A program made the position numbers and the translations under genes. Under the pieces are notes generated by a model, which saw nothing but the letters and a program-made list of their open reading frames with translations, was not told where the DNA came from and did no database searches. A stretch of 64,000 bases of DNA from Zarea fungicola (Eukaryota; Ascomycota; Sordariomycetes; Hypocreales; Cordycipitaceae): NCBI GenBank assembly GCA_900169235.1, contig FWCC01000162.1, positions 142,464-206,463 on the forward strand. Reading direction: 5' to 3'. Of the stretch, positions 33,928 through 44,172 are shown piece by piece (the first letter of the stretch is position 1; every line of letters starts with the position of its first letter).

Positions 33928-34013
33928 TGCCCAGTATGAGAATCGAACTCATGATCTTCTCATTTCACCGTATCGAATACTAGTGAGACGCTATACCACT
34001 TAGCCAACCGGGC
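33928..34013 (-). tRNA. tRNA-Thr (anticodon AGU) with a 14 nt intron
   Basis: Read on the minus strand from 34013, the sequence folds as a full cloverleaf. The acceptor stem is GCCCGGT with ACTGGGC (one G-T pair), the D arm GCTA-AGTGGTA-TAGC, the anticodon stem TCTCA/TGAGA with loop CTAGTA-A and anticodon AGT, the variable loop AGATC, and the T arm ATGAG-TTCGATT-CTCAT, with discriminator A at 33928. The intron sits at the standard place, one base 3' of the anticodon (33977-33964). The A box (TGGCTAAGTGG) and B box (AGTTCGATTCT) are intact and a TTTTT terminator follows within about ten bases. The mature length is 72 nt before CCA. After deamination to inosine it would read ACU, ACC and ACA threonine codons. 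Confidence 0.96.
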
Positions 34014-34568
34014 TCGTTTTAATTGGTTTGCTTCAGCGGCGTTATTCCATATTTGAACTGGGTATTCTCAGGCTTGCTTGCATGGAGTTCTGTAGAAAGT
34101 CAGGCAAGAGGCTGAATAGGAAACTGAAATTTTCCATTCACGTCCTATTGTTCTTGGAAGTCTTACCTTTACATAGCGCAAAAATCTGCCCAGTCACGGA
34201 AAACTTGACTGGGTTGTAGGCTCAAGCGGCTACAAACTCTAATGCTTGAATCACTCTCACTTACAGGCAAACCTTGTGGCGGCTGACTCCACAGTGTGTC
34301 ACTCCCCCAAGCGGTTAGTTGAGCGAGGCTGTCCTCATCTTAACTTGCACACTTCACCACCAGTCTGCGCTTTGCTTCCCACTCTAACCACCAATCTGCT
34401 GCGTTTACCACTGCTACACTCAGCTGTGCTTGATTTTCTGCTGAAGAACCTGTGCAGTACATACGACAAGTCGAATTCCAGAGCGACTGCTGTCGCCTTT
34501 GGTTGCCCTTCAAAACGCGCATTTCCCTGCCAACAGCCCGCTCTGACCACCCAGCTTCAACCCTCGCA
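34014..34568. promoter_or_regulatory. Promoter and leader of the EAF-family gene
   Basis: Space between the tRNA gene and the EAF start, which read away from each other. A frame of 111 codons (34246-34581) overlaps the true start in another frame and is probably leader sequence. Confidence 0.4.
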
Positions 34569-35641
34569 ATGGACGCTCTAATAGATCCCACTGCCACGGG
34601 CAAATACCCTGTTGTCTTGGGAGACAGCCTACTAGGAAAGACTTCTAATGAAATATTTACCGGAGTTCGCTGTATGCATATCTCGGTGCCGGCCACACCG
34701 CGCTCGCCTTTCGCCTATAGCCGTATGGGACTGACACAATCTTTCTTTGTCTAGATAATCACAAGCCCACACTATCGTCCGCCGAAGCCCCAGACCGCGC
34801 TCGTATAAAGCCGTCTGTCCCCGGCAAGACCACGTCCTACGACCTTACATATACTGACGACGACGAGAGCTACGCATTCACTGGCACCCGTAGTACCGAC
34901 GACGACCAATATGTCATGTACTTTGACCCCGCCCGACAGGTCTTTGTCCTCGACAAAGTTGATTCCACATTTAACATGAACCTCACGCGCATGCCAGGCA
35001 GTTCCGATGCAGACGAATTGAGCCGCCGCTTCCCGCATCTCGAGGTGGATCCCGTCAAGGACTCCATCAACGTCAAGGGACCGGCCCAATCGTCCAAGCC
35101 TTTGCCAGCGTCCAAGACGGCCAGTGCCCCGGCCAAACGCAAGATTGAGAAGCAGGCCCCCAAGAGTCTTGCAATGCCCGCGGCGGCGCCACCCACCTCA
35201 GCGCCGAAGCCAAAACCCAAGAAGCGGGATGAAGAGGAGGAGGAGGAGGACGAAGAAGATGACATCTTGGCGGTTGAATACCCAGAAGGCCCTTCAAATT
35301 TTGCCAAGCAAAATGACTTTTCGCCAGCCTTCCCCACGCAACGTCGCTTTGACGAGTATATGAACCAGCGCGAGTCCGAGGCTGACGATGCCGACGGCGA
35401 AAGCGACGATGAGATTGACATGGACTTTAAGTTGCCGAGCCCAGTCAATAATAAACAAAACGGCGATGCTGAAGAAGAGGAGCACGACGAAGCCGCCGAA
35501 GAGGATGAGAATGACGACGACGGCGCAGCCATCGATCTCGAAGGCGACCTCGAAGATGCCTTGGCGAATGCTTTTGAGGATCTTGCCAACAGTCAGGAAG
35601 AGGGCCGTGATGACGAAAGTGAAATCAGTGAAGAGGATTGA
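34569..35641 (+). CDS. EAF-family RNA polymerase II elongation factor
   Basis: Exon 1 is 34569-34671 (34 codons plus one base), the intron is 34672-34754 (GTATGC...GTCTAG, branch ACTGAC, 83 nt) and exon 2 is 34755-35641, giving 329 residues. The splice builds the continuous EAF N-terminal domain: KYPVVLGDSLLGK in exon 1, then VRYNHKPTLSSAEAPDRA across the join, and SYDLTYTDDDESYAFTGTR. After about residue 110 the protein is disordered, with an Ala-Pro-Lys linker and long runs of Glu and Asp to the end (EEEEEEDEEDD, then a second acidic block). In animals EAF proteins bind ELL and act in elongation complexes with P-TEFb; in fungi an EAF/ELL pair is known in fission yeast (Eaf1-Ell1). A nuclear transcription role is therefore likely, based on family. 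Confidence 0.92.
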
Positions 35642-36158
35642 GCGACAGCACATTTCAATGAGGCTTGCCTTTTCTACATATTCAACAACAGTTCACCGCA
35701 GCAGCACATATATCTGCTGCCTGCCATACCTCAGCACCAGTTTGCACTACCTCGGCAACAGCGCTATTATTATCGCGTGACGAGACTAACTGGAAACACA
35801 GCCAAAGGAGAAGCAATTCTGGGAAAGAAGGAATCCACTAACTTGGCTAGCTTCATGAGACTCCTCTCTTATCTGCTGGCAAGTTTCATACAACAGTACC
35901 GGAAAGCTCCTGGGAGTATTACAGATGAAAGAGATGGTACAAGCAATTGCCGGGTTTGTCAGTGGTGTAAACCACAATGCTACATCAACAGCGTTCTGGC
36001 GGCTAGGATGAATTTATGGCTTTATGATGAACGGGACTCGGGTGAAATTACATATTTTGATATTGTAATCTCCTTCTTGATTTGCTGACAGAATATGTAC
36101 TATTTTCTCTTGCATACCGCATACACAAGCATGCCTCACATGTATGAATAACAGCCCC
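35642..36158. other. Convergent 3' flanks
   Basis: Convergent 3' flanks of the EAF gene and the ATP-grasp-like gene. Short frames only; nothing else is seen. Confidence 0.5.
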
Positions 36159-37818
36159 TTAGGGACTCATGACCGAGCAAATCCATGCACCGCCACTAGA
36201 AACTGCACAGATGCGCTCTGGACTGCTGCGCCAGGTCCCAATACCGAGATACCTGCCATTCGCGACATGATATGTGCCCACAAGGGGATACCGCCCGACC
36301 TCGCCTGTCCTCTTCAGCACCACGTCGTACAGCAGCTGCCGCACGCACCGCTGCACGACCAGGCTCGCACCGTCTACAAGCGCAGGCGACTGCAGACCGT
36401 CAATGGCCGCCCGCCACGCCTCGGCTGTCATCTCCTCGCAAAAGACGATGCCCGCCCCCTTGCCGCCCCGCACGGGCTTGAGGATGTAGTCGTGGCGCGC
36501 GTCGTCCGACTCGGCGCGGAGCTGGCGCAGCTGCGGCGACCCAGGCAGGATGGTGTGCGCGATGCCGCGGTCAAGCGCGGCGGCCTGCGCGGGCGTGATG
36601 GCGCCGCGGGCGACGAGGTCCGCGAGCTCCTGGCCGATGATGCCGAGCATGCGCTTGTCGTGGACGAGGAGCACGGTGCGCATGTCGTTGAAGCAGCGGA
36701 GGCTGATCTGCCGCCACATGTCCCGGCCGAGGCCGACGAGCTCGCGCTGGTGCAGCTCCAGGCCGACCTGGTGCACCCTCTCGACGGCCTCCCCCGCCGC
36801 CGTGTGGAAGATTTCCGAGGCATCGGCCTTGGCGGTGGCCAGGCAGCAGAGCTCGACGTTGCCGTTGCTGTCGGGAACCAGGCGCAGGTCGGCCGGAGTA
36901 ATGAGGCGCGGCTCCCTGCCGAGACGGCGGTGCACGGCATGAATAAACATGGTGATGTCAATGCCTTCCTCGACGCCTTTGAGCAGGTGGAGGGGTAAGT
37001 CGTGCCGGAAGAGGTCCAGCAGTCCGTCAAAGAACTAAAGGGGGGAGGAGGTGTCAGATAAAACAAGACAGCCATTTCTTTGGGATTTGGATTCGCTCTT
37101 TTTTTTTTTTTTTGGCAAATTTTTTTTTGTTTGAAACATACCTCTGCGCCGTCGGCAGCACCGACGAATCCAGATCTCTCCATGCCCATGTCTTCCAAAG
37201 CCAGCTGCCCATAAGAGCCGTGCATGAAGCCGTTAAAGGAGAAGCGAGCGTTGATCTCAGAGAGGCGAAAGTTTTCGGTTCGGGAACCGTCATCGGATTG
37301 GACCTCTTCGACGAGGAAATCAGGACGCCAGGAGCCCTGGCATGTTGAATACTTTGGCAGATTACCAAGGTCCTCTTGTATGTCCAGCCACTTTTTAAAC
37401 CACAATTAGCTTGGCTTAGGCAAAAATATGATTCATTTCTTGGGTGTTAAATGGTAAATACCTGTAGCAGCTCCTCCTCGTCCTTTTCCAATGGCATGCG
37501 TTCCGAAAACTTGGCCTCCTTGTCTCGCCACCATCGCGGTACAATGTCGTTTATGGCTGCCATCAATGCCTCGTGTAAATCAGCCAGTTGACGGCAATGA
37601 TCTTTTGTCATCAGAATTGGCCGCGGGCAGCCAGAGTGATACGAATCGTGCGGCCATATCGTCGGCGGGCACTTGGCCAGCAGAATCTCTTCATGCGCCT
37701 CATGCTCTCGCACAAAAATGGCCAGCTCCGTGCTTGTATCCTTGATTACATCTTCATACCCAGCTGGTCCTAAACCCAGGTGGACTTGTCTCATGCGCTC
37801 TACTCTTGTGCTCGCCAT
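36159..37818 (-). CDS. ATP-grasp-like ligase (circularly permuted / glutathionylspermidine-synthase-like)
   Basis: Three exons: 37818-37462 (MASTRVERMRQVHLG...), 37390-37142 and 37034-36159. The introns are 71 nt (GTATTT...AAAAAG, branch GCTAAT) and 107 nt (GTATGT...CTTTAG). Every junction is phase 0 and the product is 493 residues. Exon 2 carries SWRPDFLVEEVQ and FRLSEINARFSFNGFMHG, the carboxylate-rich face seen in pre-ATP-grasp proteins. Exon 3 carries DYILKPVRGGKGAGIVFCEE, with Lys and a glycine-rich loop as in ATP-grasp nucleotide binding, then VVQRCVRQLLYDVV and GIGTWRSSPERICAVSSGG near the C terminus. Such enzymes join a carboxylate to an amine using ATP. The substrate is unknown. It is divergently transcribed from the TauD-type oxygenase 716 bases away, with a PaaK-like enzyme further right, which suggests a shared pathway. 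The family assignment is from motif recall, with moderate certainty. Confidence 0.72.
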
Positions 37819-38534
37819 TGTGACGTATTTGAATGAGAACAAGGTTTGGCTGAAGAGCTGTGTAGTAGTATCCCAGAAGCAAGCTTGCTGGTAGCCTTTT
37901 CCTAGCCTTTATTGCTTTCTTCTCAGCCAAACAACTTGCAGCTTCTTTCTTAGAAAATGAGGAAAGAGAAAACAAGGGGAAAAAATGAGGCTTTACTAGA
38001 CAACTCGCAGCAGCATGCAGCTTCTGCGGCTAGTTTCGGCCACGGAGGCTTTTCCGCAGATCCTATTCCTTGAACTGGGACCAATTACTGGTGGATAGGT
38101 CATGGATAGTATCACATCACTTTGCATTTTTTTCTCGCATTTTTTGCCACTTCAGCTGGCCTCGGAGCAGCGACATTAAGAGCCCAGACCCTTGTCAATT
38201 GCGCAAGTGCCGCGCAAGACGTCGCCCAGCCTCGAAGCAGGAAGATGGAGCCAACTGCCCACTTCATATATTGGACAAAAACGGGCGTCGCTGCGTTGTA
38301 GTACCAGAATCTGGTGCAGAGCCAATGCAGGTGGAGAATTATGGGTGTGATGAAAAAAACAAGACCTCTTGGGGATAAACAAACTTGCATGGCTAGCAAC
38401 TTTCAAGCCCTGAACGAGGTCCTGCACGAGCAAGGGTGGGAGAATGTAGCTCGACTATAAAGATGATAACCACGACCAATTGGCTATGTACAATGAATCT
38501 TTCCAATCAATTTATAAAAATCACTCTTATCAAT
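37819..38534. promoter_or_regulatory. Divergent promoter between ATP-grasp-like and TauD-like genes
   Basis: A 716 bp region between two start codons pointing apart, therefore a candidate shared control region. No obvious palindromic operator was found. Two further in-frame ATGs upstream of the chosen TauD start (at 38463 and 38493) fall inside it. Confidence 0.5.
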
Positions 38535-39536
38535 ATGCTGTCTTTTGCTACAGGCATCGCCCGCTCTAGTCGGATGCGCGGCTGGAGTTGTGTTGGTGAT
38601 GGGCTTGCAATTCGATTTCCGCCCCATGCCCGTCAGAGGACATTCAATACAAATACTGCTGCGAGTCTGGAGAAAGTTGCCCGCTTGACAGTGCCTCACA
38701 TTTCGTACAGCCAAAAGCCGAATCATGTTCAACAGGTGGCCGAGCGGCTGCACCAGGACGGCATCCTCAAAATCTCGCTCGAGTTTCCGGACAAGGACAG
38801 CGCATACCTGGAGTCCCTGATCAGAAATCTTCATACAAATCACAACCACTGCCTGCCTATATCCCACAGTGCCACCCGCGGCTGGTTCTGGGATGTCCGG
38901 CCGAGCAGCACGAATTTCCAGACGGCCAACCACCAGGCGCGGTCCGAGACGATGGAGGACTTCCCCTGGCACACGGACTGCAGTTACGAGTATCCACCAC
39001 CTCGCTTTTTCGCCCTGCAGGTGCTCCAGCCAGATCGTTTTGGCGGGGGCACGCTCTCCGTGATGAATGTGGCGCGGCTGAGCGAGCACCTCCGCGCAGA
39101 GACGGTGGCCACTCTCATGCGGCCTCTGTTCCGCATCAACATCCCCACCGAGTTCATCAAGGACCCTGCACGCACCTGGATTCACGGCAGCATCGTCATG
39201 CCCGACGAGAGGGGTATGCCGTCGCTGATTCGCTTCCGCGACGACATTGTCACGCCGCTGGGGGACGAGGCCGCGGCGGCGCTGGCCGACCTGAGAGTGG
39301 CGCTGCAGCACCTCGCTGCGCAGGACCACTCGACGCTGCATCTGTCAGCCAAGGACCTACCTGCAGGATCCATCATTTTAATTGATAACAGACGGTGGCT
39401 GCATGCGCGAAACCACGTCAACGACCCAGCTAGGCACCTGCGCCGCGTGCGATGGGATGCTTCCCCGTTTCCGGAGGCGAGAGACAGCTCTGTGTCCTTG
39501 TCTGAAGCACCTCTTCGTGAAAGCGGCCTCGCATAA
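38535..39536 (+). CDS. TauD/TfdA-type Fe(II)/2-oxoglutarate dioxygenase
   Basis: A single exon of 333 residues from the chosen ATG (MLSFATGIARSSRMRG). That start gives a basic, Ser/Arg-rich N terminus that could target mitochondria; in-frame ATGs at 38463 and 38493 would lengthen it. The iron site is complete: WHTDCSYEYPPPRFFALQVL holds the His-X-Asp pair, and RRWLHARNHVND near the C terminus holds the distal His, followed by LRRVRWD with the Arg that would bind 2-oxoglutarate. GGGTLSVMNVARL and GSIILIDNRRW are also typical. The reaction would be hydroxylation or desaturation coupled to 2-oxoglutarate decarboxylation. The substrate is unknown; the N terminus lacks the extra Zn domain of gamma-butyrobetaine and trimethyllysine hydroxylases. 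The neighbouring ligases suggest an amino-acid-derived small molecule. Confidence 0.87.
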   Translation: MLSFATGIARSSRMRGWSCVGDGLAIRFPPHARQRTFNTNTAASLEKVARLTVPHISYSQKPNHVQQVAERLHQDGILKISLEFPDKDSAYLESLIRNLHTNHNHCLPISHSATRGWFWDVRPSSTNFQTANHQARSETMEDFPWHTDCSYEYPPPRFFALQVLQPDRFGGGTLSVMNVARLSEHLRAETVATLMRPLFRINIPTEFIKDPARTWIHGSIVMPDERGMPSLIRFRDDIVTPLGDEAAAALADLRVALQHLAAQDHSTLHLSAKDLPAGSIILIDNRRWLHARNHVNDPARHLRRVRWDASPFPEARDSSVSLSEAPLRESGLA

Positions 39537-41585
39537 GAGCACGTCGTTTCTTTTCTTCGCTCCCTTCCATTTTCATATCATACAAAGAGGTGCTTGTCTG
39601 TTGCTTATCAGATTCTTTTAAAAAATGACGGATTGATAAAAATCTACAACGTTCACATCACAGTGGAGATTAGTTAATAATTAGCCTATCGGGAACTCAG
39701 ATCTCAGCCATCTGCTCCTGCATTTTTCTGAGGAGCTGTCGTTTTTGGCGTTACATATGATCTTCTATCCCCTCATCTACACAGCTCGGTCCCGTCGGGC
39801 TCCGTCCCTGTTCATACCTGTTCATAGCAAGTGAGTGTGCCACTGGTTTCCGAGAGCTAGGATTCAAGTGAAAATCAAAATTAGTTCCCTGAGGCAGATC
39901 ATCCACCGCGCACAGCTACGCTTTGGCCCACTGTAGTGCCAGGGGCGCCATAACCTCTTGGGGGCTGTCCTTTTCTGTCCCCAACTGCATAGTACCGCAG
40001 GTCGGTGTGCAAAGGAGCATTCATTGGCTTTTCAGATGCAGCTGGTGTAAGCCCTTGGCCACACACAACTGCACGTTGCATGTATGTAAACGCGTGCAGG
40101 CAGTCCACCCTATAGGTTGCATGAGCCCAAGCCCAACACGAAGATTGAACGGCAAGTCCCACCATTGGAGAACAGCCTGGTTTCTCAGCTATACTACTGG
40201 GTGAAACAAAAAAGGCGCTGGGCCGCATTTATTTAGCGTTGGACGGGATGGCGTCCACCCGCGGCGGGCAGATCTCTGCAACAGACATCCCCGGCCGGAT
40301 GCAACAGTCCGTTGGACAGAACAGTGGGCTATTGCCAAGTAAGCATAGCCTGATGATGGCCAAAAATTAGGAAACTGACGGTTGTCGTCGGCAATTCGCC
40401 TGTGAAGGATGAAAGGACAAGTAAGAATCCTGTAAATCCACAGGAGCCGTAGAAAAGGCTAAACATGGCCCCTCTCCAAAATCCAGGCGCGGCTCAAGAG
40501 CTTTTGAATGACTTTTGCTAGCGGGATTGGAAGTCGTTATTAACTAGAGTATGGCTTGCCCGGTGTCTGCTGAAAAACGGATACACTCGTCTAACGTTCA
40601 AGCCAGATTTCACCATCATTTGCCGTGCCGATCTTTTTTCATTTATTCAGAAAACGGAGACTTTATGTGCATTTTCCCCCGTCGCCTTCGTTGCTGCGGT
40701 ACTTTTCAGCTGCCTTGGCAATATATGCTGTGGCTTTCTGGATGGGATGCATCGCCCATTCCATCTAATCCTTGTCTTTCTTCCCGCTTCTCGTTCAACA
40801 ACCTTTAAAGAAGGGTGACACAAAGAAGACTTACAGGGCTGAAATAACCCCGAAGTAATTCTCCGCACCCATCAATCAGCTCGGCTCAAGGGCAAGTGAC
40901 ACTAGTTTTAATCGATCAGTCTAGTTCTTATGTTATACATATGATCAAAATCTTATACCTGGCTCCAATATCTCAGCCAACTCCGTTATAGCTAGCTATA
41001 ACGATAATACTTGGCATAGTAGTGGCGACCTGCGCAGGGAGAGGAGTCCGAGACAGATTCGGCGTGGCTGGGCAAGCTGGTCCCGCACTCTCGCATGGAG
41101 AAAAACAGGAGCATACAAGGTGGCTTCCAATCAGCACCCCTAAAAATGTCGCTCTCTCATCTACTGATGCATTATACGCTGCAAGGTATTGACTGCTTGC
41201 AGCGTGGTTGATGTTGATTGGGCCATAACGTAGAAAACATGCAACCGTACCACGAACTTTGCCACCACCACCGTTCAGCAGCACTAATGCAATGCAATGC
41301 AATGCAATGCAGGTGCAATAGCAAATGCAAAGGCACCTTGATGCAAGCTGAAGAAGAAAAAAAATCACGTCGAACAAGAAAAAACTGGCGAGTGAGGGAG
41401 AGAGATGGGGCAATTGCCTTCGTATCACTTGTTGCTTTCATTCTCCAGTTCATTAAAGTGGCGCATGGAATAGGCCTTAGTATGCTCCCTCCTTCACATG
41501 AAGAGGCTGCCATTTTTACTCGATATTTCTTGCATACCAACCAATCGCGTGCTCAATCTTGCAGCTCATATTCAAATTCTTCATC
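39537..41585. other. 2.0 kb intergenic
   Basis: No supported gene. Frames below 155 codons lack motifs. Holds an (AATGC)5 repeat. The last several hundred bases should be the promoter of the PaaK-like gene. Confidence 0.5.
41286..41310. repeat. (AATGC)5 tandem repeat
   Basis: Five head-to-tail AATGC units, about 280 bases before the start of the PaaK-like gene. Simple repeat with no known role. Confidence 0.9.
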
Positions 41586-43132
41586 ATGGTGTACTCAATT
41601 TCTAGTGTACTGGCTGTAGCCAAGAAACATAGCTTTTATGATCAGAATGTGACGTATCCGCCTGATTTCGATGCTGTCGAAGATATTGTTAAGCAGAGCG
41701 CAGTCGACGAGAAAGCGAACGAGTTAAGCTCTTGGCCGCTACTATACAAGAAATCTCTGTAAGAACCCAATTGATCCTTTTAGAATGCCAATTTACTTGT
41801 ACTCTAACTCTGCATAGATATACAACCGTTGAGCGACTTATCAATGATACAAGCCCTCAAAATACGTACCGGCACTCTGTGTACGCCGGCGTCACTGGTG
41901 GTGGCCGTGGCTCGAAGCCGCTGTTCTTCGCCGCGGACGTTCGCGAGAACCGTCGCCAAAGAGCCGAGTACGGCCAGCTCCTCGCAAGCTCTGGCATCTT
42001 GAGCACTGGTGACTGGGTTGTGACAATGCACTCTGCTGGTGGCCTCTACAGGTCAGTCGCAGCTCGCCAATTCACCTTCATGAGGGGCAGAAATCCATCT
42101 TTCAAATTTGTCTAACATGAGAAACATGCCAGAGCTCTCGATCTTACCCTCGAAATCGTAGAATGCGCTGGCGCCTGCGCTTTGGCCGCTGGCAACTACA
42201 TGCCCATGCCAGACGTGCTGCAGCTACTCATCAAGTACCAGGCCAACGTCATTGCCGGCGACAGCAGCCAGATTGTCAACTTGGTAAACCACCTGTCTGA
42301 GCTTCCACAAGACCAGCGCGACAAGATTCGCCTCGACAAGATCCTGTATACCTCCGAGGTGCTCACTGCCGCGCAGCGCGTGCATATTCGCAGCACGGTC
42401 GGCGACGGCGTCAAGATTTGCTCCCTGCTCGCCAGCGCCGAGACGGGGCCGTGGGCCGTGAGCAACCCGGACCTGACGGGTGATCGCACGACGACGTCGT
42501 CTGATTTTGTCTACGACACGCGCGCCATGGTTGTCGAGATCTTTCCCGACGCCGCGGCACTGGAGCCCGAAAAGGGCACTGCGCCAACGACGCACCAGTC
42601 GCTGCCCGACGGCGAGACGGGCATCCTCGTGCTCACATCCCTCTCCCGGCTCCGGCACCCGCTGGTGCGCTACATCTGCGGCGACGTGGGATCCCTGCAC
42701 GACCTCTCTGAGTCGGCCCTGCAGCGCTTCCCCGAGGCCGACCGGCCCTTTATGCGGGTGCTCCGCCTTGACGGCCGCGACCGCCGCTTCAGCTTCGACT
42801 GGGAGGGCGAGTACATTGAGTTCACGAAGCTCGCGGAAATCGTAGAGCAGCCAGACTACGGCATCCTGCAGTGGCAGGCCATTGTCGAGAACAAGACGGA
42901 CAAGCAGGAGGGCCTGCGGCCGTGTCTGGAGCTGCGCATGCTTCCCAGCGCCGCGGCGCGTGCGAATGCGACGGCGCTGCATGAGGAAATGGTGGACCGA
43001 ATCAAGGTTCTTATTGCGCTGGCCCCGTGGAATAAAGATCGGTTTATCCCCGTGTTTTTGGAGAATTTGGATGGATTTGAAAAGAGCAAGACGGGTGGCA
43101 AGGTTATCAAATTTGTTGACCGGGTCAGCTAA
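41586..43132 (+). CDS. PaaK-like adenylate-forming enzyme
   Basis: Exons are 41586-41758, 41818-42051 and 42133-43132. The introns are 59 nt (GTAAGA...CATAG, branch CTCTAAC) and 81 nt (GTCAGT...GCCAG, branch TCTAACAT). Frames join cleanly to 468 residues. The second exon contains the Gly-rich segment SVYAGVTGGGRGSKPLFFAA, corresponding to the phosphate loop of phenylacetate-CoA ligase-type enzymes, and TGDWVVTMHSAGGLYRALDL. Exon 3 has PMPDVLQLLIKYQANVIAGD and KILYTSEVLTAAQRVHIRST, then LASAETGPWAVSNPD, GILVLTSLSRLRHPLVRYIC and GD, which follow the PaaK order. It should activate a carboxylic acid as an acyl-adenylate; transfer to CoA, an amine or a carrier cannot be told. It reads in the same direction as the TauD-like gene. 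Confidence 0.82.
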
Positions 43133-43265
43133 GCCTACAGATTTCTTCAACAAAGAAAAGAAAACAAGCCTCGAAGTATTTACGATACAACATTTTCATA
43201 GATACAAAAAAAACAAAAAGTAAAAAAAAAACAAAAACAGATTATAGGCTACAATCAGTTTCCTT

Positions 43266-43790
43266 TCATTCATCATCACCCTGATACTTGTCTCCGGGCA
43301 AATGATCCGTCACCCCTGGGATGTCGTTGACGCAGTATAAGTGTCTCACGGCATATGTAAGGAGCTTGCCATGCTTTTGCAACGCATCATTGTCAAACGT
43401 GCCGACGCACAGGCTGACGGTCTCCCCGCCATCATGGGCCCAGAAGATGAGGCTTCCGCATTCACTGCAGAAGCCACGCGAGTTTTCCTTTGACGCCTTG
43501 TACGTCTTGAGAGTGGACTGCGAGCTGTACTCCAAGCTGCTGCGCGGCACGTTGTGGACGCGAAAGACGAGAGAGCCCGTCTGCTTGCGGCACTGGGAGC
43601 ATTGGCACGTTGATGTCTGAGCATCTTTCATTAGCTCAGGGACCGACAAAAATAAACAATGTATATATTTGAGCTGTTTGTCGCTACTTACCGCGTCTAC
43701 AAAGCTGTGGCCTTTCGGAAAAGTAACTGTGTAGCGAATCCTTTCGCAGAGACAGCCGCCGCTAACACTGGTAGGGATGTCAGTCTCCAT
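43266..43790 (-). CDS. GFA-domain (glutathione-dependent formaldehyde-activating type) zinc protein
   Basis: Exon 1 is 43790-43692 (33 codons), the intron is 43691-43617 (GTAAGT...GCTCAG, branch GCTAATG) and exon 2 is 43616-43266, giving 149 residues. The intron is 75 nt, a multiple of three with no stop, so an unspliced form would also be translated, but splicing restores the family pattern. Zinc ligands are complete: GGCLCERIRY at 11-20, TSTCQCSQCRKQTGS right after the splice, and GFCSECGSLIFW. This small fold is widespread in fungi as GFA/CENP-V proteins. Despite the name most members do not have demonstrated formaldehyde activity; thiol-linked adduct or S-conjugate chemistry is a guess. 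It converges on the PaaK-like gene, with only 133 bases between them. Confidence 0.9.
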   Translation of the reverse strand: METDIPTSVSGGCLCERIRYTVTFPKGHSFVDAVSSDKQLKYIHCLFLSVPELMKDAQTSTCQCSQCRKQTGSLVFRVHNVPRSSLEYSSQSTLKTYKASKENSRGFCSECGSLIFWAHDGGETVSLCVGTFDNDALQKHGKLLTYAVRHLYCVNDIPGVTDHLPGDKYQGDDE

Positions 43791-44172
43791 TGCAAGTTGT
43801 TGATATTATTGTTGAAAGTTTTGCGAAAAGCCTATAGTGTCGTTTGAATGATGATACAGGTGAAAACCAAAGGAAGCCATCTTAAATAGCGATCAAACTT
43901 GTACAGCCTTGATTGTATGGCGGGGGGTTGTCAATGGCGCCTTTCGTCGTCATAGCTGGAAACGGCATCATCGAGAAGATGCAGACAGATCTACAGTCCT
44001 TCCCGCAGATTCGTCCACTCAGATGACGAAACTAAATTTTAATGCCTATGCTACTAATTTAATATGCAAGACTGTGATTTTTCTAATAATTTTGTTGTTT
44101 ATAAAAGCTTGTTCAATATAGCATTACGTCGTCATTACGGGGTAGCGCCGTCTTCCATATGCCTTTTGTTGG
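43791..44172. promoter_or_regulatory. GFA-gene promoter and POP1 3' flank
   Basis: Holds the upstream region of the GFA gene and the 3' flank of POP1, both on the minus strand. No gene is seen. Confidence 0.45.

Noticed and set aside
38484..39341. 285-codon minus-strand frame antisense to the TauD-like gene
   Set aside because: Antisense shadow; the plus-strand frame holds the complete iron-binding site.
42224..43153. 309-codon minus-strand frame antisense to the PaaK-like gene
   Set aside because: Antisense shadow of a coding region; no start context or motif.
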